From Erigeron canadensis (Eukaryota; Streptophyta; Magnoliopsida; Asterales; Asteraceae): DNA of 64,000 nucleotides. Location of the stretch: assembly GCF_010389155.1 (NCBI RefSeq), contig NC_057762.1, positions 38,996,055-39,060,054 of the forward strand, in the 5' to 3' direction. The translations under genes and the position numbers were made by a program. This document shows positions 51,601 through 63,383 of the stretch, one piece after another; position 1 is the stretch's first letter; every line of letters begins with the position of its first letter. Below the pieces are notes generated by a model. The model worked only from the letters and a program-made list of their open reading frames with translations. It was not told the origin of the DNA and ran no database searches.

Positions 51601-53250
51601 AAATTAATTATATATATATGATGCTCTCCATGTGTCACTTCCCTAAATAATGTTGTATGTTTATTTGTTTGGTTGAAAAATGCTGATTGCATATAGACTT
51701 AACTTCTAAGGTGACATCAAGTGGCATCTATAGGAGAGTAACACATGGCAAAACATGATTGATATGTCTTTTCCGGTATCTATATGTCACTATGACGGCA
51801 TCTAAATCATTTACGGGTAAGGATTCCCTCAAGTTAGTGATGAAGGTTAATTATGCGGTTGAATATAGTTGATATATGCTGATATCTTCTATTTGAAACA
51901 AATGTATATTGATTAACAAAAGTTAGTTTAAAACAATTTTTTTGAAGTTGCTAATTATCATGGCAATGGAATATTATCTTCAAATACTTTCAAATACGTT
52001 AATATTATGTATTGCATTTTAATATGTGTTAATCATAGCTTTAGAGCAAAATTCGTTTATCTTAAATTTGATAATCATGAAATGAATTGAGTTGGATGAT
52101 ATATTTTGATTGTGGAAGTGAGAAATGGGAACCGGGAAGGGGACAAGTAGTTGTGGCCTGTGGGCACCAAATAAATGGACGAAAGAAGACCAACATAATA
52201 TTTGCATTTATTTATTTGTGGGTAATCTTCCTAACTCATTAGTCTAAAAATCCTCCTAATTAATAGGATTGTGACATGTAAAAAATCAAGGATGAGATTA
52301 TGAAAAAAAATTGGTGGATTCCATATATTAACAAGTGGATATATTAAAAAGATTTTTAGAAGGATTTATCATTTTTCTTTGTAGGATAATTATTATATAG
52401 TAGTGATAAAAGTAAAGAAGCCGTCCAAAAACAGCAATATATGTATATCAAAGTCAAAGCCGTGCCATGCCCACTTTCCATTTTACCCACAAAAGATCGC
52501 ATGCTCCGGAACTATTCAAACTTAAAATACAATTACCATGCCACATAATGACGTAAAATACAACGCATCCATACTTCATAAATATTGCGACTTTAGTAAT
52601 ATTTTGATGCAAGATAAATAAACTAATCTACATTGCTTAGTTCATCAAGATTCAAAGTTACGATACATGATTCATGATTGTATATATACTTCCGTGATAA
52701 CGGATATTTGACAATATAAGCATCAACACTAGATTGTATACTACTACTATACTAGTTTGATATGATGGGTTATCAGGGATGTCAACAAGCTGAGTCGAGT
52801 TAGGCTTGACACTTTCTAATTACTCAAGCTTGAATAAGCTCATTTATGATCATGAACAAACTAATTTTATAGCTAAAATACTCACAAAACTCATTCTAAC
52901 TATATAAGCTGGCACAACTCGAAAAACTAGACGAATTTGATTTGATCCCAAACCATATGTCCATATCGCACTTTCTATATGATCTCAAACCAAACTAAAC
53001 TATTAAAAGAACCAAATTAACTTCAAATTTTGATTTGGGTTTGAATCGACTTTCAGTTTCATCGTTTGCTTTTTAATGATATATTAAACACCATGACGTA
53101 AGATTAAGGAACTTATATGCAAGGAAAGATAATTAATTAGGATATGGTGGGTCCTTTTTCACATGTAATTAACTTTACAAACTAACAAAGCTTTAAACTT
53201 GACTCGTAAGTTGTCATGTTTAAAGAGAATGTTAGTCCGTTTTTTAATTT
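48700..53250. other. bZIP upstream region and intergenic DNA
   Basis: A TATAAAA motif (minus strand) near 48835 and an ACGTGG core at 48955-48960 are candidate promoter elements of the bZIP gene. The ACGTGG core would allow feedback by ABRE-binding factors. Apart from the MITE near 52231, nothing gene-like was recognised. Confidence 0.45.
52231..52395. mobile_element. MITE related to the one at 39215-39395
   Basis: It contains GACATGTAAAAAATCAAGG followed by GAGATTATG and TTGGTGGATTCCAT. The complement of 39215-39395 has the same order (GACATGTAAAAAAATCAGG, AAGATTAAG, TTAGTGAAATCCAC). Inverted ends with CTAAAAATCCT and AGATTTTTAGAAGGAT are visible but degenerate. Confidence 0.45.
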
Positions 53251-53251
53251 A

Positions 53252-53285
53252 ACGAGCATGGTACCTGCGCAATGCGGCGGAGGTA
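53252..53285 (-). mobile_element. Helitron-like 3' end remnant
   Basis: On the minus strand a hairpin-like CCTCCGCCGCATTGCGCAGG precedes a degenerate CTCGT end. It closely resembles the 3' hairpin of the Helitron at 38434. No matching 5' end was identified. Confidence 0.35.
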
Positions 53286-55460
53286 GTGGGCACGACGGTC
53301 TAATATTGTCGATGACGGTATTATTTCTGGTGGTGGCGGTGTGAAGTCTCAAATGGTGTAGGTTGATGTAAAGGTGATAGTGAAATATTTAAAAAAAATA
53401 AGAGCTTAAAGTGTTAATTATTAAAATAAATGTCAAGTAATTATAGTAATTAAAAAACAGAAATTACTAAAATTAAAAAAGACCCTTTTGCTTTATGAAA
53501 AAGTAAAGATTACCGTTTGATAAAAATTACTATGTAAGTATATATACCTCTATATATACCCCTTTAAATTACAATTACACATACGCATAAAAACAGCGCG
53601 CATCATTGTGTATAATACATATATAGATGGATTACTCCTGACTGAACACCCCACGACAAAAGATGATCTACAGACATCCATCTCAAATCTCAATGATGTG
53701 AAATGGACCACACTGGTCATTGAAGCAAAGTAGCTACGATGATAAGATTAGTACGTATGGTATGATTAATAAATAGCTAGGTGGCAGTTTCCCAAGCTCC
53801 CAACAACTACTTTTATCATTTTCCGTTACACTGTTGTCTTTCATACCGTTAATATTACCACTGATTGAAAAGCTGATAGAGAAATTTCACCAACATAGGC
53901 ATTCTTACACATACTTTTTGACTTATCATCAGCATGCCTTTTATCATTTTATTTTCTGTTTATTACCATCAGGTTGTTTTTTAGGTTGCCCCGAGGATAA
54001 TTATCTATACGGTTGGCTAATATCATTAAAACATTTCTGTAGTAAAAATGTACGATTTCATTGATACATACGTAACGCAATGTAATTATTATATAACTCT
54101 TTAAGCCAAAGAGTAGTTGCATTACCCACTATGTTAAAATTGGATAAAATTGTCTACGTTTCAAAGTCTCTCATAGGTAACCATAAACGGTTTTGAGTCT
54201 CAAGACTCTTTAAAAAGTACAGCAAAAGGAATTTAAACATATACCACTTTTTTTAAAATATGATATGTTTGTTATTGTCATTGTTGATTTGTTTTTGCGT
54301 AACTTAACTTTTTTTCCAAGTTATAAAATTAGTTAAAGTTTTGTGGTCACAATAGCACGATTTTTCTTTACTTTTGTAAATTGAGTAGAGCTTAAATTCA
54401 TATCATAAATTTTATAAAGAGCTTAAATTTATAAATATTATAAAGCTAGAAGTATTGTGGTGTGTTATATGAGTGTATGACTCATATACATGCATTTGCA
54501 AAGTTTTACATATGGAGTCATTTGACTTTCACAACACAGATGTACGTTTGGAATTCACTTTTAAATTAACGGCTAAGATTACATCCTCAAAGTTACATCT
54601 CATCCATACATTACAATGTCACATCGGTAGTTTTTATATCTCAAAAAAACAGAGATACAAAAGAGTATAATTTCCCTACACACATATCAATCTCCTCATA
54701 GCTTTAACCTTTAACAAATACTATTTTTCTTGAATTATCTCCCTTCTAATTTGTTCTCATATCAAAGGTTTTTACAATTAAATCCAAGTTTTTTAAATTA
54801 AATGCAAGTTTAAAGCAATATATGGCGGAGGAGGTGGTTCATTGAATCAAACGCGTCGTCATAATGGCAGATCTTGTCAAACAATTAACTTTGTTGCAAT
54901 GTGTTTGTTCTTGCTGCAGAAGATGGAGGAAAGGAGCCATGGTTCGTTCTATGCCGTGTGGGTGACCGAAAATCCAACGGGATGGTGCCGTTATGGAAAA
55001 TGCGACTGGAAGGTTCGGAATGGGCGACCGGAAAATCTAACGGGGACAGCAGATATGTTTTTCACTAAGTTAATTCATTTCTTTTACCATATTTGATGTT
55101 TTTGTTAGGGTATAAGCCTTGGTTTTTTTCTTAAGTGTGTAAATATCATCTGCAGTTTCTTTAGTGTACCAAACTGATGCTATTGACTTATCGGCATATG
55201 TTAGCGATGGGCGTTCTAGTGGTGGTTGAAGACTTGGTAAATTATGAAGAATGAAGAAAGGTCAAAAATGAAAAGATGAAAAAGGGTGTGTGTGTGTATT
55301 GTAATTGGGAATTTGGGATAAAGTCTGGTTCAGATCCAAAAGGTTAATAATGTTGTACATTATGCTAAAAGTCATGTAACTTGTACATTATGCATAAAGT
55401 CTTGTAAAAAAACAGTTGATTTTTAGTATATAGGTTAATATATTATATATATATATATAT
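53286..55460. other. Non-coding stretch
   Basis: No gene or complete element was recognised. Open frames near 53834-54064 and 54842-55096 have no domain or homology that I recognise. Confidence 0.5.
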
Positions 55461-55461
55461 A

Positions 55462-58009
55462 TCTTTCCTACTAAAAGAGCCGAGAGAATGATCTCGTAAA
55501 AGCTGATGTGTCAAGGTTGACACGTCATAAAATGCACACACTTGCCGATGTCATGTGTGTGTTTTTATATAATAAAAATCTTTTGAAACGACACAACTCG
55601 ATTAATAGAAAAATAATGATTTTTTTATATGCTAGAGTGAAGGCCCGTGCGATGCACGGCCGGGTAAGTTGGTTAGTCTCACGTCTTCGGTGAAGTTTTT
55701 TGTTCATGCACCGGGTTTACATAGTAGTTAACGAATGCATAATCTTACTGTTGGCTTTACCAAAATCCATAATCACTACTATTTTTAAAGAATCTACTTC
55801 CATTTGTGATAAATCCCATATGTACAAACAATAATCAATATATAAGGATCTTGCCAAAAAAAAAAAAATCATTTTTAACTACGAAATGTAACAAAACAAC
55901 AACCACTATAATTGTTTAAACATAAGCTAATAAGCAATTGATTGTCGTTTCTCCGTCTGCATACCACACAATTGGCAATTCTCACTTGAGTGACAACCAT
56001 ACAGGTTGACAAATCATCAAAACCAGGGGAAATAACCAAGTCTATCTTACGGGAGAGCAACTCGAGATTTAACAAATGTAAGAAAACACATACAGTTTCT
56101 TTCCAAACTTTTAAGGACACTCTCTTTGCCAACTTTTTCCATGGACTTGGCAATCAGCTCACCTATCTTTCTCGTTCTCCATTAACCGATATTGTCACCT
56201 AAACAAAAAGACTCTTACAATCAAAAGTCGATATAAAAAATGAGAGGCGTCATAAATGTTTTAACTATGATGAGATCATCTCGTATAATATATGTAATTA
56301 CTATTGACGAAATAAACGTGCAAACATTAGTACTTAATTTTGGGCTGCTTGTTAATAAGGCATCCGATAATGCATCGGGTTGGAAAAGTATACCAATTTT
56401 CCAGATGCCTTGGCATACCGATAATGAAATGAACCACAAAAATATGATTGGTAAACACTCAAGTTTCATTTTGGCATTTCATCAAACATCTTATACGTAT
56501 AAAACAATTACATATATAAGTGAACAAAACATAGGCAAGTGATATCATACGGAACAGTCTATGTCTAATTTTTTGATGGGATTGACAAAGAAGAAAATAA
56601 AATACCCCAAGAGATACAACCGGATGACAGTATGAAAATATCCGTGAATGATTTGAGATAGAAAGTGATCAACAAATGTTTTCTTCAAAAAAGCTTGCAC
56701 AAATCGTAAGAATAATCAAATATCAAAACTTTATATCATCAATAATAATCAAATAAATTCATGATTGACTTCTTAAATAAGATTAGTACCCATAATATTT
56801 ATCAAGATTATGAAGCAACAAACACCTACAAACCATTTAACCCATAATATAATTGTAGGTCAAAGAAAAATACCTCTAAAAGAAAAATAGATTAAACAAA
56901 CTTTGTTGCAAGCCAAATCACGTCATCATCATCAACCTACCTGAAAATGGAACCCATTTAATATAAAATAAAGTGAAATTAAAAGTTGAAAAATTTTAGA
57001 AACGAGAAGGCAAAGAAAGTCTGAAAAAACATAAAAAGGGGAAGAAACATATGTACAACTTACATGACCTAAATTAAATATCATGAAAATGGACCATTCA
57101 TATGCTGTAAAGTGCAACCGGTTACCCTTAAAAGGATTGAATGACTGTTTTATTGAATCTGAAAGCCAAAAGCCATGGATCGTACCACCCGATCAAGGAA
57201 AGAAACGAAGAGGATATGAAAGGTTTTTTTATTTTAATTAAGCTAAAGAAATGAAGAGGAAATAAAAGGGATTATTTTTTTAATGAACGGCAAGGTTAAA
57301 AAAATGGATGGATATTATATGGCTTGGGTAATGGGTTTATCAATTGGGCTTTTGTTCTTGTTGATTTTGATTACTGGACTTTTGTTCTTGTTTAAATTTT
57401 AATTACTATATGATTTTATTGCATGCTTTCTAATATATGTATAATTTGTCACAATAATAACACAATATAAACTTGTTATTAAGTCACGATAATTGCATGT
57501 GCAATAAACTAATAATCAGTATATATTAATAATTATCATTAACTAATTATGTATGTAGATACTTAATAATTAATCACTCTATTATATGAGTGTAAAATAC
57601 ATAATGAAATAAATAAAATCATAAATATACCCTACTAAAGTAATTAACCCTATTAAGTATTCTAATAACCCTATTAAGTACTCATCGATAAAACGTCAAG
57701 GAAACGTCAATTTTGCCACTACCATGATAGAACTTTTAATTATATATAGATATATAGATAGCCAACCCGTTCAAATGACCTCATTACATGCAATTTAGGA
57801 TAGTTATGGTTATACATGAACCGATTTCATTTACGTAATGGATAATATTAATTACTGCATAATCCACTCTTTCTATTACGTAAAGTCATCATCAAATATA
57901 TGTAGTATAGTTAACAAAAGTAATTAACCCTATTAATTACACACGATGAAGCGTCAAAAATGCGCTAAATTCTTCCACCACCATGATAGAACTTATATAT
58001 ATATATAGA
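55462..58009. mobile_element. Cluster of Helitron ends (nested or truncated copies)
   Basis: On the minus strand a 3' hairpin with arms GGCCGTGC and GCACGGGCC is followed by CTAG at 55632-55635. Two candidate 5' ends beginning TCTATATATA lie at 57750 and 58009, both after a host A. Their inner 150 bp are related (shared CCATGATAGAAC and TTAACCCTATTAA on the plus strand). A third possible 5' end, TCTTTCCTACTAAAAG, starts at 55462 on the plus strand. The element from 57750 to 55632 would be about 2.1 kb. No RepHel coding sequence was seen. Confidence 0.45.
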
Positions 58010-58612
58010 TATATATGCGCCGCATAAGCTTTATATGCGGTACTTGGGTTACAGTTATCAAAGGAATATTGACCTGTTTCTAATGAACAATTTAAGACAA
58101 GACACAAAAATTAGAAATTTCGGCATGACCTTCTCGTAAAATCTACATCATAAGCCTTTTACGGATAATGAGTTTCAAAATACATTTAATGATATGCATT
58201 ACATTACTATTACAAAATGACCCATTATAAATAACTAAAAAAAAAACTTCTTGACTCCAACACTTTACATAAAAATATCACGAGCCAAGATCAAGAGGGA
58301 CACTATAGGTTTTAGCCATAATACCATTTAACCGCGGATATGATACGCTTCAAGCTTTACAATTCAACTTCAATCTTTATATTACTTAGCTTTGTTTCCA
58401 TATCCAGGACAATCTATAAAAAAGGGTAAAATACTAAAAGGTAAGGAAAGCTTGGTGAATAATCTTGCATAAGTTTATACACACGAAGGAGGGCAACGCA
58501 CAAAGGATATTACATGTAGCCTATGGCGTCGTCGTACCATATCTACATGCTTACTTTAACGCATTACATGGATCCATATAAGCTTATCAACACAATCAAT
58601 ATCAATAATCTC

Positions 58613-58684
58613 GGGGTTCTTAGGCCCCATTCACAAGAGGTTCTTAGGCCTCATACATCATATCTCAAGAGGTTCTTAGGCCTC
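58613..58684. repeat. Three GAGG/CCTC hairpins in the LTR
   Basis: Units share the loop TTCTTAGG. They are GGGG/CCCC at 58613-58628 and GAGG/CCTC at 58637-58652 and 58669-58684. The G-to-A change in one arm is matched by C-to-T in the other. Confidence 0.8.
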
Positions 58685-59073
58685 ATAATCATACTGCCCC
58701 AAGTTGGGCTCTAACGCCAAATCGAGTACCATACATGAAATCCATCATCATATGGTAATTGACCCGACGCATATATAAAGGTATGCAAGAATACTCACCT
58801 CCTCCGCGACAACCAAAATCATAAATCAAAATGACCGCAAGAATACAAAATATGTATGCTTCAACCTAGCAACAAATCACAAACGCATAAATGATCATCA
58901 ATCACATACTAGGTCGTCTAGCCATAATCACTAGCATTTCAAAACCTAACCCATCATTTACAATCTTATATTAATCTTGGGTTGGTTCACATAACATGTA
59001 TCTCTTATATCATTATCTTAAGGCCAAACTCACTTTTATAACAAAATCCCCATTTTTATATTTGACTAGGTTG

Positions 59074-59610
59074 CCTTCAAACGAGCATAACTCTAGTTCT
59101 ACTAACTCTTTTTACTTGATTCCAATGGCCAAATTTATATGACGCATAAACCTACATTTTATATTTAGTGACCAATATGTGAATTGTCCTTCAAAGAGGA
59201 CTTCTGGTCGTTTTAAAAACCAACATTGTTGCTGTTTTCATTAACAAAATAGTTTTGACCTTACTGACTTCAAATGACCATAACTTGAGTTCTAAACCAT
59301 ATTTTTGACCTCATTCTAGTGGCCACTTCAATCTAACACATTTAGGTACATTTTTACCCGTATGAGTGTGTTTTACTCGTTCTAAAAACTAATACAGAAT
59401 TGTTTTTGCTGAAAATTCAGAATGACCACACTGACTTCAAAAATTCATAACTCGAGTTCTACTCCACATTTTAAAGTCATTCCAGTGGCCACTTCGAGCT
59501 AACACAATAACCTACATTTTCATTTTAGGATTCAACAAGTGAAAAGTCTGATATAACAGTGTTTGACTCGTGACCAGGCCAGTAACAAAATCTGTCACAT
59601 TTCGTTTTCA
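59074..59610. repeat. Imperfect tandem repeat, about 165-195 bp period, three copies
   Basis: Units begin near 59074, 59267 and 59433 with a CTTCAAA...CATAACT...GAGTTCTA motif. Each contains a CCA(G/A)TGGCCA segment and ends with ACCTACATTTT-type sequence. The array lies within the LTR. Confidence 0.65.
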
Positions 59611-60243
59611 CTAACAATCATCTAAACTTCCATGCTAGCCAACTAAAAGCCCCTAACTTGGTTAAATTCCAAGAACCCTAAGTTGTATTATAGCAATTAA
59701 CTCAATATAAAGAAAACCCCCAAATCCCAAATAAAAATAGTTGCATGAACCCTAATTCTTGAAATTAAAATCAAACTAGGTTAAAAGAAATTATTACCTT
59801 AAGAAATAAGAATTGGAATTTAGGATAAAAATCACCATTGCCTTCCTTCCTAATTTCAGCCACCACCTCCACACTTGAACCCTCACTTTTCAATTTTATG
59901 AGATATAAGATGATTATTATTATTATTATTGTTCTTGAAGAAGGATTCTTTGATTGAATTATAATGGGAATTAAGTCTTGTTAGTTTAAATAATTTGATA
60001 AAGAACTTTGTAGAAGAAGAAGAAGAATGGTGGAGAAAGATGAATCACTAGAAGAAATTGGCTGGCACTTTGTATGTATGCCACGCCCCTTAATAAATTT
60101 TGAGGGTAAATTTACCCGTTATCCTTTAAAGTTCCTACTAAATTAACCCCCTAATCAAAAATAAAATACTAGGAACTTATTTTAATGGTAAAACTATAAT
60201 AAAGGTTGATTCACATTGGCCTAAAAAATTTTAAGATGTTACA

Positions 60244-60700
60244 ACTCTTCCCCACTTGGAACGGATCACGTCTTCGTGATCCAAGCCGCATCTAGGGCCA
60301 ACATTACATTAAAGCTTTTCTCTCAATTTCTCATTAACACATACAACATTCTCCCATACTTCTATAGCACTTTGCACCTTAATATATTCTCGATTTACAC
60401 TATTCTTAAATATTTCATCCCCATGCCAAAGACTTGTCAACATTGCCTTATTTAAACTCATATCGAAGTTCGATTTCTTTTAAAAGCACACGAGAAAACT
60501 TGACAGTTTATACTTCATAAAACGAGAATCGTGAAAGATAGAATAAGTTTCTTGGAAGTTTTTTAGATAATCCCAAACAAATGGAAATCTTATCATTTCG
60601 AGCACGTATTCTGAAAGAACCATAAAAGCAAGATCTAGCTTATTCGCATGCGAAGTAGTGAAACGCTTCCCCATGGAGTAACTCTTCATATTATACAATC
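60244..60700 (-). mobile_element. 3' internal (non-coding) end of the gypsy element with polypurine tract
   Basis: On the minus strand the LTR is preceded by AAGTGGGGAAGAG, a polypurine tract for plus-strand priming. Just before that is a perfect hairpin at 60263-60282 (GGATCACG/CGTGATCC around TCTT). No polyprotein is found further right, so the element is truncated. The upper limit is an estimate. Confidence 0.6.
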
Positions 60701-62196
60701 ACTAATATTGAACTCGGTAAGCCTTTTATTATATTCTTTCTTCTTCCACATATCAGAATCTTGCGGATGAGATGATGAAAAGGTAACACTTTCCAATCTT
60801 TGTTTTCGTTATTGCTTTTTGTTGTTGGTTAAATCGATTTGTGTGTTTTTTTTGTTAGTTTGAATATCTCAATTGTTATTTCATCTCTAAGTCTGATATC
60901 TTGGGATTTTTAAACCGTAAGATTGCTATGTTACATAGATGATTGAAAAAGATTTTGTATAAATACATCTATATACATACAATCTACACTTTGCATATAT
61001 CCAGATTTATGATTATAAGAAACTTTTTGTTGTTTATTGATCAACAAAAAAAGAAATTTATTATACAGTTTTATTAAACTTTAATGGAAGGTATGGAAAA
61101 TTGTGATCTCTGATCTAGGTTTGCTTCAATTGTGGATTTCTTTGAGAAATTTTGTGAATTTAAGGCACAATTTATTAAACTGGTTTCAGTTTTGTAATTA
61201 ACGATTTGGGGTTGTTAAACTTATGTTTTTAAAACCTTTGGTAAGTGTTGTTTTCGTGATTATTGTTTTGATTGATGATGGTCATTCATGGTGGAGGTAC
61301 ATAACAAGATGAGATAAGATGATAAAGAGAGGGGATGCATGAACGCTGATTTCAGGTACATTATTCAACCACCAAGTTATCATTGTTTCAAACATAAATC
61401 AAGTACATTATTCAGGTGCATTAATCAAGTTTCTTACCTATTTTTGTTTTTTAGTAGATTAATGTACCTGAAATTAATTTTGAGAAGTTTGGTGGTGGTT
61501 TCGTGGTCTAATTCGAAGAAACGAGTGAGATATCGGCATTTTAAGTTTTCCGGCGAACTTTCCGACGAAAGTCAGCCAGAGAAGATGATGATACCAGAAA
61601 AGTAAATTTCAGTTTTCGTCCTTGAACTTGTCATTTTTTGCAGTTTCAGTCCCTCGCGTGTGTTGCACGTGTCCGACTTAACGGCTGAAACTTAACGACG
61701 TTTGGCGAGGGACGATGATTGAAAAAATCTGCCAACTTTAAGGTCAAAATTGTAATTTTTTCACTTAAGGGACGAAAAGTAAAAAACGTGTCGGCTTCAG
61801 GGACGAAAAGTATAATTTACTCTATTTGTAAATTCGTTGTTATATCCTTTTGTTAAGTTTGTTCGTTAAGTCCATTCAGTAAGGTCGTTCGGTAAGTCCG
61901 TTCGTATAATACCAAACTATCCACCAAAACTAATAATTATGTTCAAACAAAACATAATAATGACACAAATTGAGAAGCTTGACCATATGAAATAAATTTT
62001 CAACTGCAAAGAATGTCAGAGTTCATACTTACATTTACTAGAAAGATATGCATAATTGTATTTTGCATATGTATACAGCAGAGATATCAGAGTAAAATCA
62101 CGCTAATCTTGATGCAATCTAATACCAAAATAACACCCTATGGTTCCTGTAATTTGCAGGCAATACAGGTAAAAACTTGTTCAAACCGATTCACCT
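60701..62196. other. Non-coding stretch with a MITE
   Basis: No gene is supported. A short open frame at 61339-61605 has no recognised domain. The MITE at 61602-61820 is listed separately. The part next to 62197 should be the 3' UTR of the DCL-like gene. Confidence 0.5.
61602..61820. mobile_element. MITE with GTAAATT...AATTTAC ends
   Basis: The ends are inverted: GTAAATTTCAGTTTTCGTCC at 61602 and the complement of GTAAATTATACTTTTCGTCC ending at 61820. Inner TTTCGTCC/GGGACGAAA motifs repeat. It is 219 bp and non-coding. A target duplication was not evident. Confidence 0.6.
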
Positions 62197-62373
62197 TTAA
62201 TCATTATGCCTGCGTCGTCGGAAATGCCTAAGGATAAAACTGTCGGCATATAAAGGATAGTTTTTCCTAATCAAACCTTTTATGCATTTCCAATATGAGA
62301 AATCGACCATTTCTCCATCCTTCCGCACAATGAATAGACATCTTGAGTTATCAAAATCTGGATGGTAACCAAC
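62197..62373 (-). CDS. DCL-like (DUF3223) protein, last exon only
   Basis: On the minus strand an acceptor (CCTATACAG before 62373) opens a 58-codon exon ending in TAA at 62197. It reads VGYHPDFDNSRCLFIVRKDG, then MVDFSYWKCIKGLIRKNYP and SFILRHFRRRR. This is the C-terminal DUF3223 domain of the DCL (defective chloroplasts and leaves) family. The GxHPxF...SRCxF.V..DG...DFSYxKC pattern is shared with DCL homologs; tomato DCL is needed for plastid 4.5S rRNA maturation. It lacks a start Met, so it is a 3' exon. No earlier exon could be recognised up to 64000, so the upstream exons probably lie beyond the window across a long intron containing the SINE at 63113. Which paralogue this is, and whether the protein is plastid-targeted, cannot be judged. 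Confidence 0.75.
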   Translation of the reverse strand, partial: VGYHPDFDNSRCLFIVRKDGEMVDFSYWKCIKGLIRKNYPLYADSFILRHFRRRRHND

Positions 62374-63112
62374 CTGTATAGGACCCAGATTTAGAGACTC
62401 TGAACTTTAAGTTAGAATTTATAAAGGACACCTCAAGAATTTCTCAAATACTAGTCTCTAGATTACATCTCTTTACATACATACAAAAAAAAAAAGGAAA
62501 AACCTTAATTGGGTATAGGAAACAAAAATAGGGATACCAGACTTATGTTGTTTAATTTGCAATCGATGTATAAGCCATAACTTTGAAGAATACCATTATA
62601 ATCCAGTAAGCCATGGAAGTGAGATTTTCCTTGTATATTATTCGAAAAGAAACTGCATGATCATGTACTCCGTTTTTAACTTAAACGAAAAAGGAACAGC
62701 TTAATGGAAATTGCACATAACAATTTCTTTTCTTATGTTTATAATAGTTATCTCTTTACATAAAATTCAACTTCAACTATTGAAATGTTGGAGAATGAGA
62801 CGGCCAAAAATCTTCTTAATGCATTATTGGCATGCATCCCTTAAATATTATGTTTGTGGATGTAGGATGCCAGGTATGAACCATAAAAAAGGCGACACAC
62901 CGCCCCTCTCGTACACCACCACCAAGTGCCACCTGGGCAGCCGACTATTACCCCAGACACTGCCAGATTTTTATTTTTCAGGTCTTCAGGACAACCTAAG
63001 ACTATCACTCACTGCTACATCATAGATGCACCATTCAAGTACATTGAATACAGATACAAAAACAGGAATACCCAATGTAACATTTTTATATTAACATCAG
63101 GAATATCAACAA
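62374..63112. other. Presumed intron of the DCL-like gene
   Basis: No coding exon was recognised. The open frame at 62711-63025 has no domain and lies antisense to the inferred gene. The assignment as intron rests on the acceptor at 62373. Confidence 0.35.
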
Positions 63113-63374
63113 CCATCTCCAAGGTGGCCTAGTGGTAAGGCGTCCTGAAGGAATCCTGGGTTCGAATCTCAAAAGGTAAGCACCTTGGGTCAGGGGAAAA
63201 GTCAAGGAAACAAGAAGGGGAGGAGCCAAAACCAAAAATAGTGGTGGGCAGTTCCTATCGACGGAGCTAAGACACCGTTAGGCCTCATACACTAAAGTCA
63301 AAGGCTCAACTTTAACCTGGTAGCCTGAATAGGAATCCCCTTCCGTATAGCAACGAATATTATTCATGTTTTAT
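63113..63374 (+). mobile_element. tRNA-derived SINE
   Basis: The A box TGGCCTAGTGG (63125-63135) matches the pol III consensus exactly, and the B box GGTTCGAATCT (63159-63169) matches at ten of eleven positions, with 23 bases between them. Flanking direct repeats TATCAACAA at 63104-63112 and 63375-63383 give a 9-bp target duplication and a length of 262 bp. The rest is a tRNA-unrelated body. It cannot be a tRNA gene because the cloverleaf and acceptor stem are missing. Confidence 0.8.
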
Positions 63375-63383
63375 TATCAACAA

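Larger units (their letters stand above)
58080..60243 (-). mobile_element. Ty3/gypsy-type 3' LTR (minus orientation; lower boundary approximate)
   Basis: Read on the minus strand it starts TGTAACATCTTAAA at 60243, right after a purine-rich tract, so this is the 3' LTR of an element whose interior lies to the right. It is homologous to the LTR at 35527. Inside are an approximately 180-bp repeat (59074-59610) and a triple hairpin (58613-58684). The lower end is near 58080, abutting Helitron sequence. Confidence 0.7.

Noticed and set aside
53834..54064. 76-codon + strand ORF
   Set aside because: Composition is AT-driven, with no domain or flanking gene signals.
54842..55096. 84-codon + strand ORF with repeated ACCGAAAATCCAACGG-like segments
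   Set aside because: The similarity is a short internal duplication; no protein family was recognised.
61339..61605. 88-codon + strand ORF ending at a MITE
   Set aside because: No recognised domain, and its stop lies within the MITE end, suggesting chance.
62711..63025. 104-codon + strand ORF near the DCL-like exon
   Set aside because: No domain, and antisense to the inferred intron of the DCL-like gene.
63120..63195. A tRNA gene
   Set aside because: Only the internal A and B boxes are present; there is no complete cloverleaf or acceptor stem, and flanking direct repeats mark a SINE.
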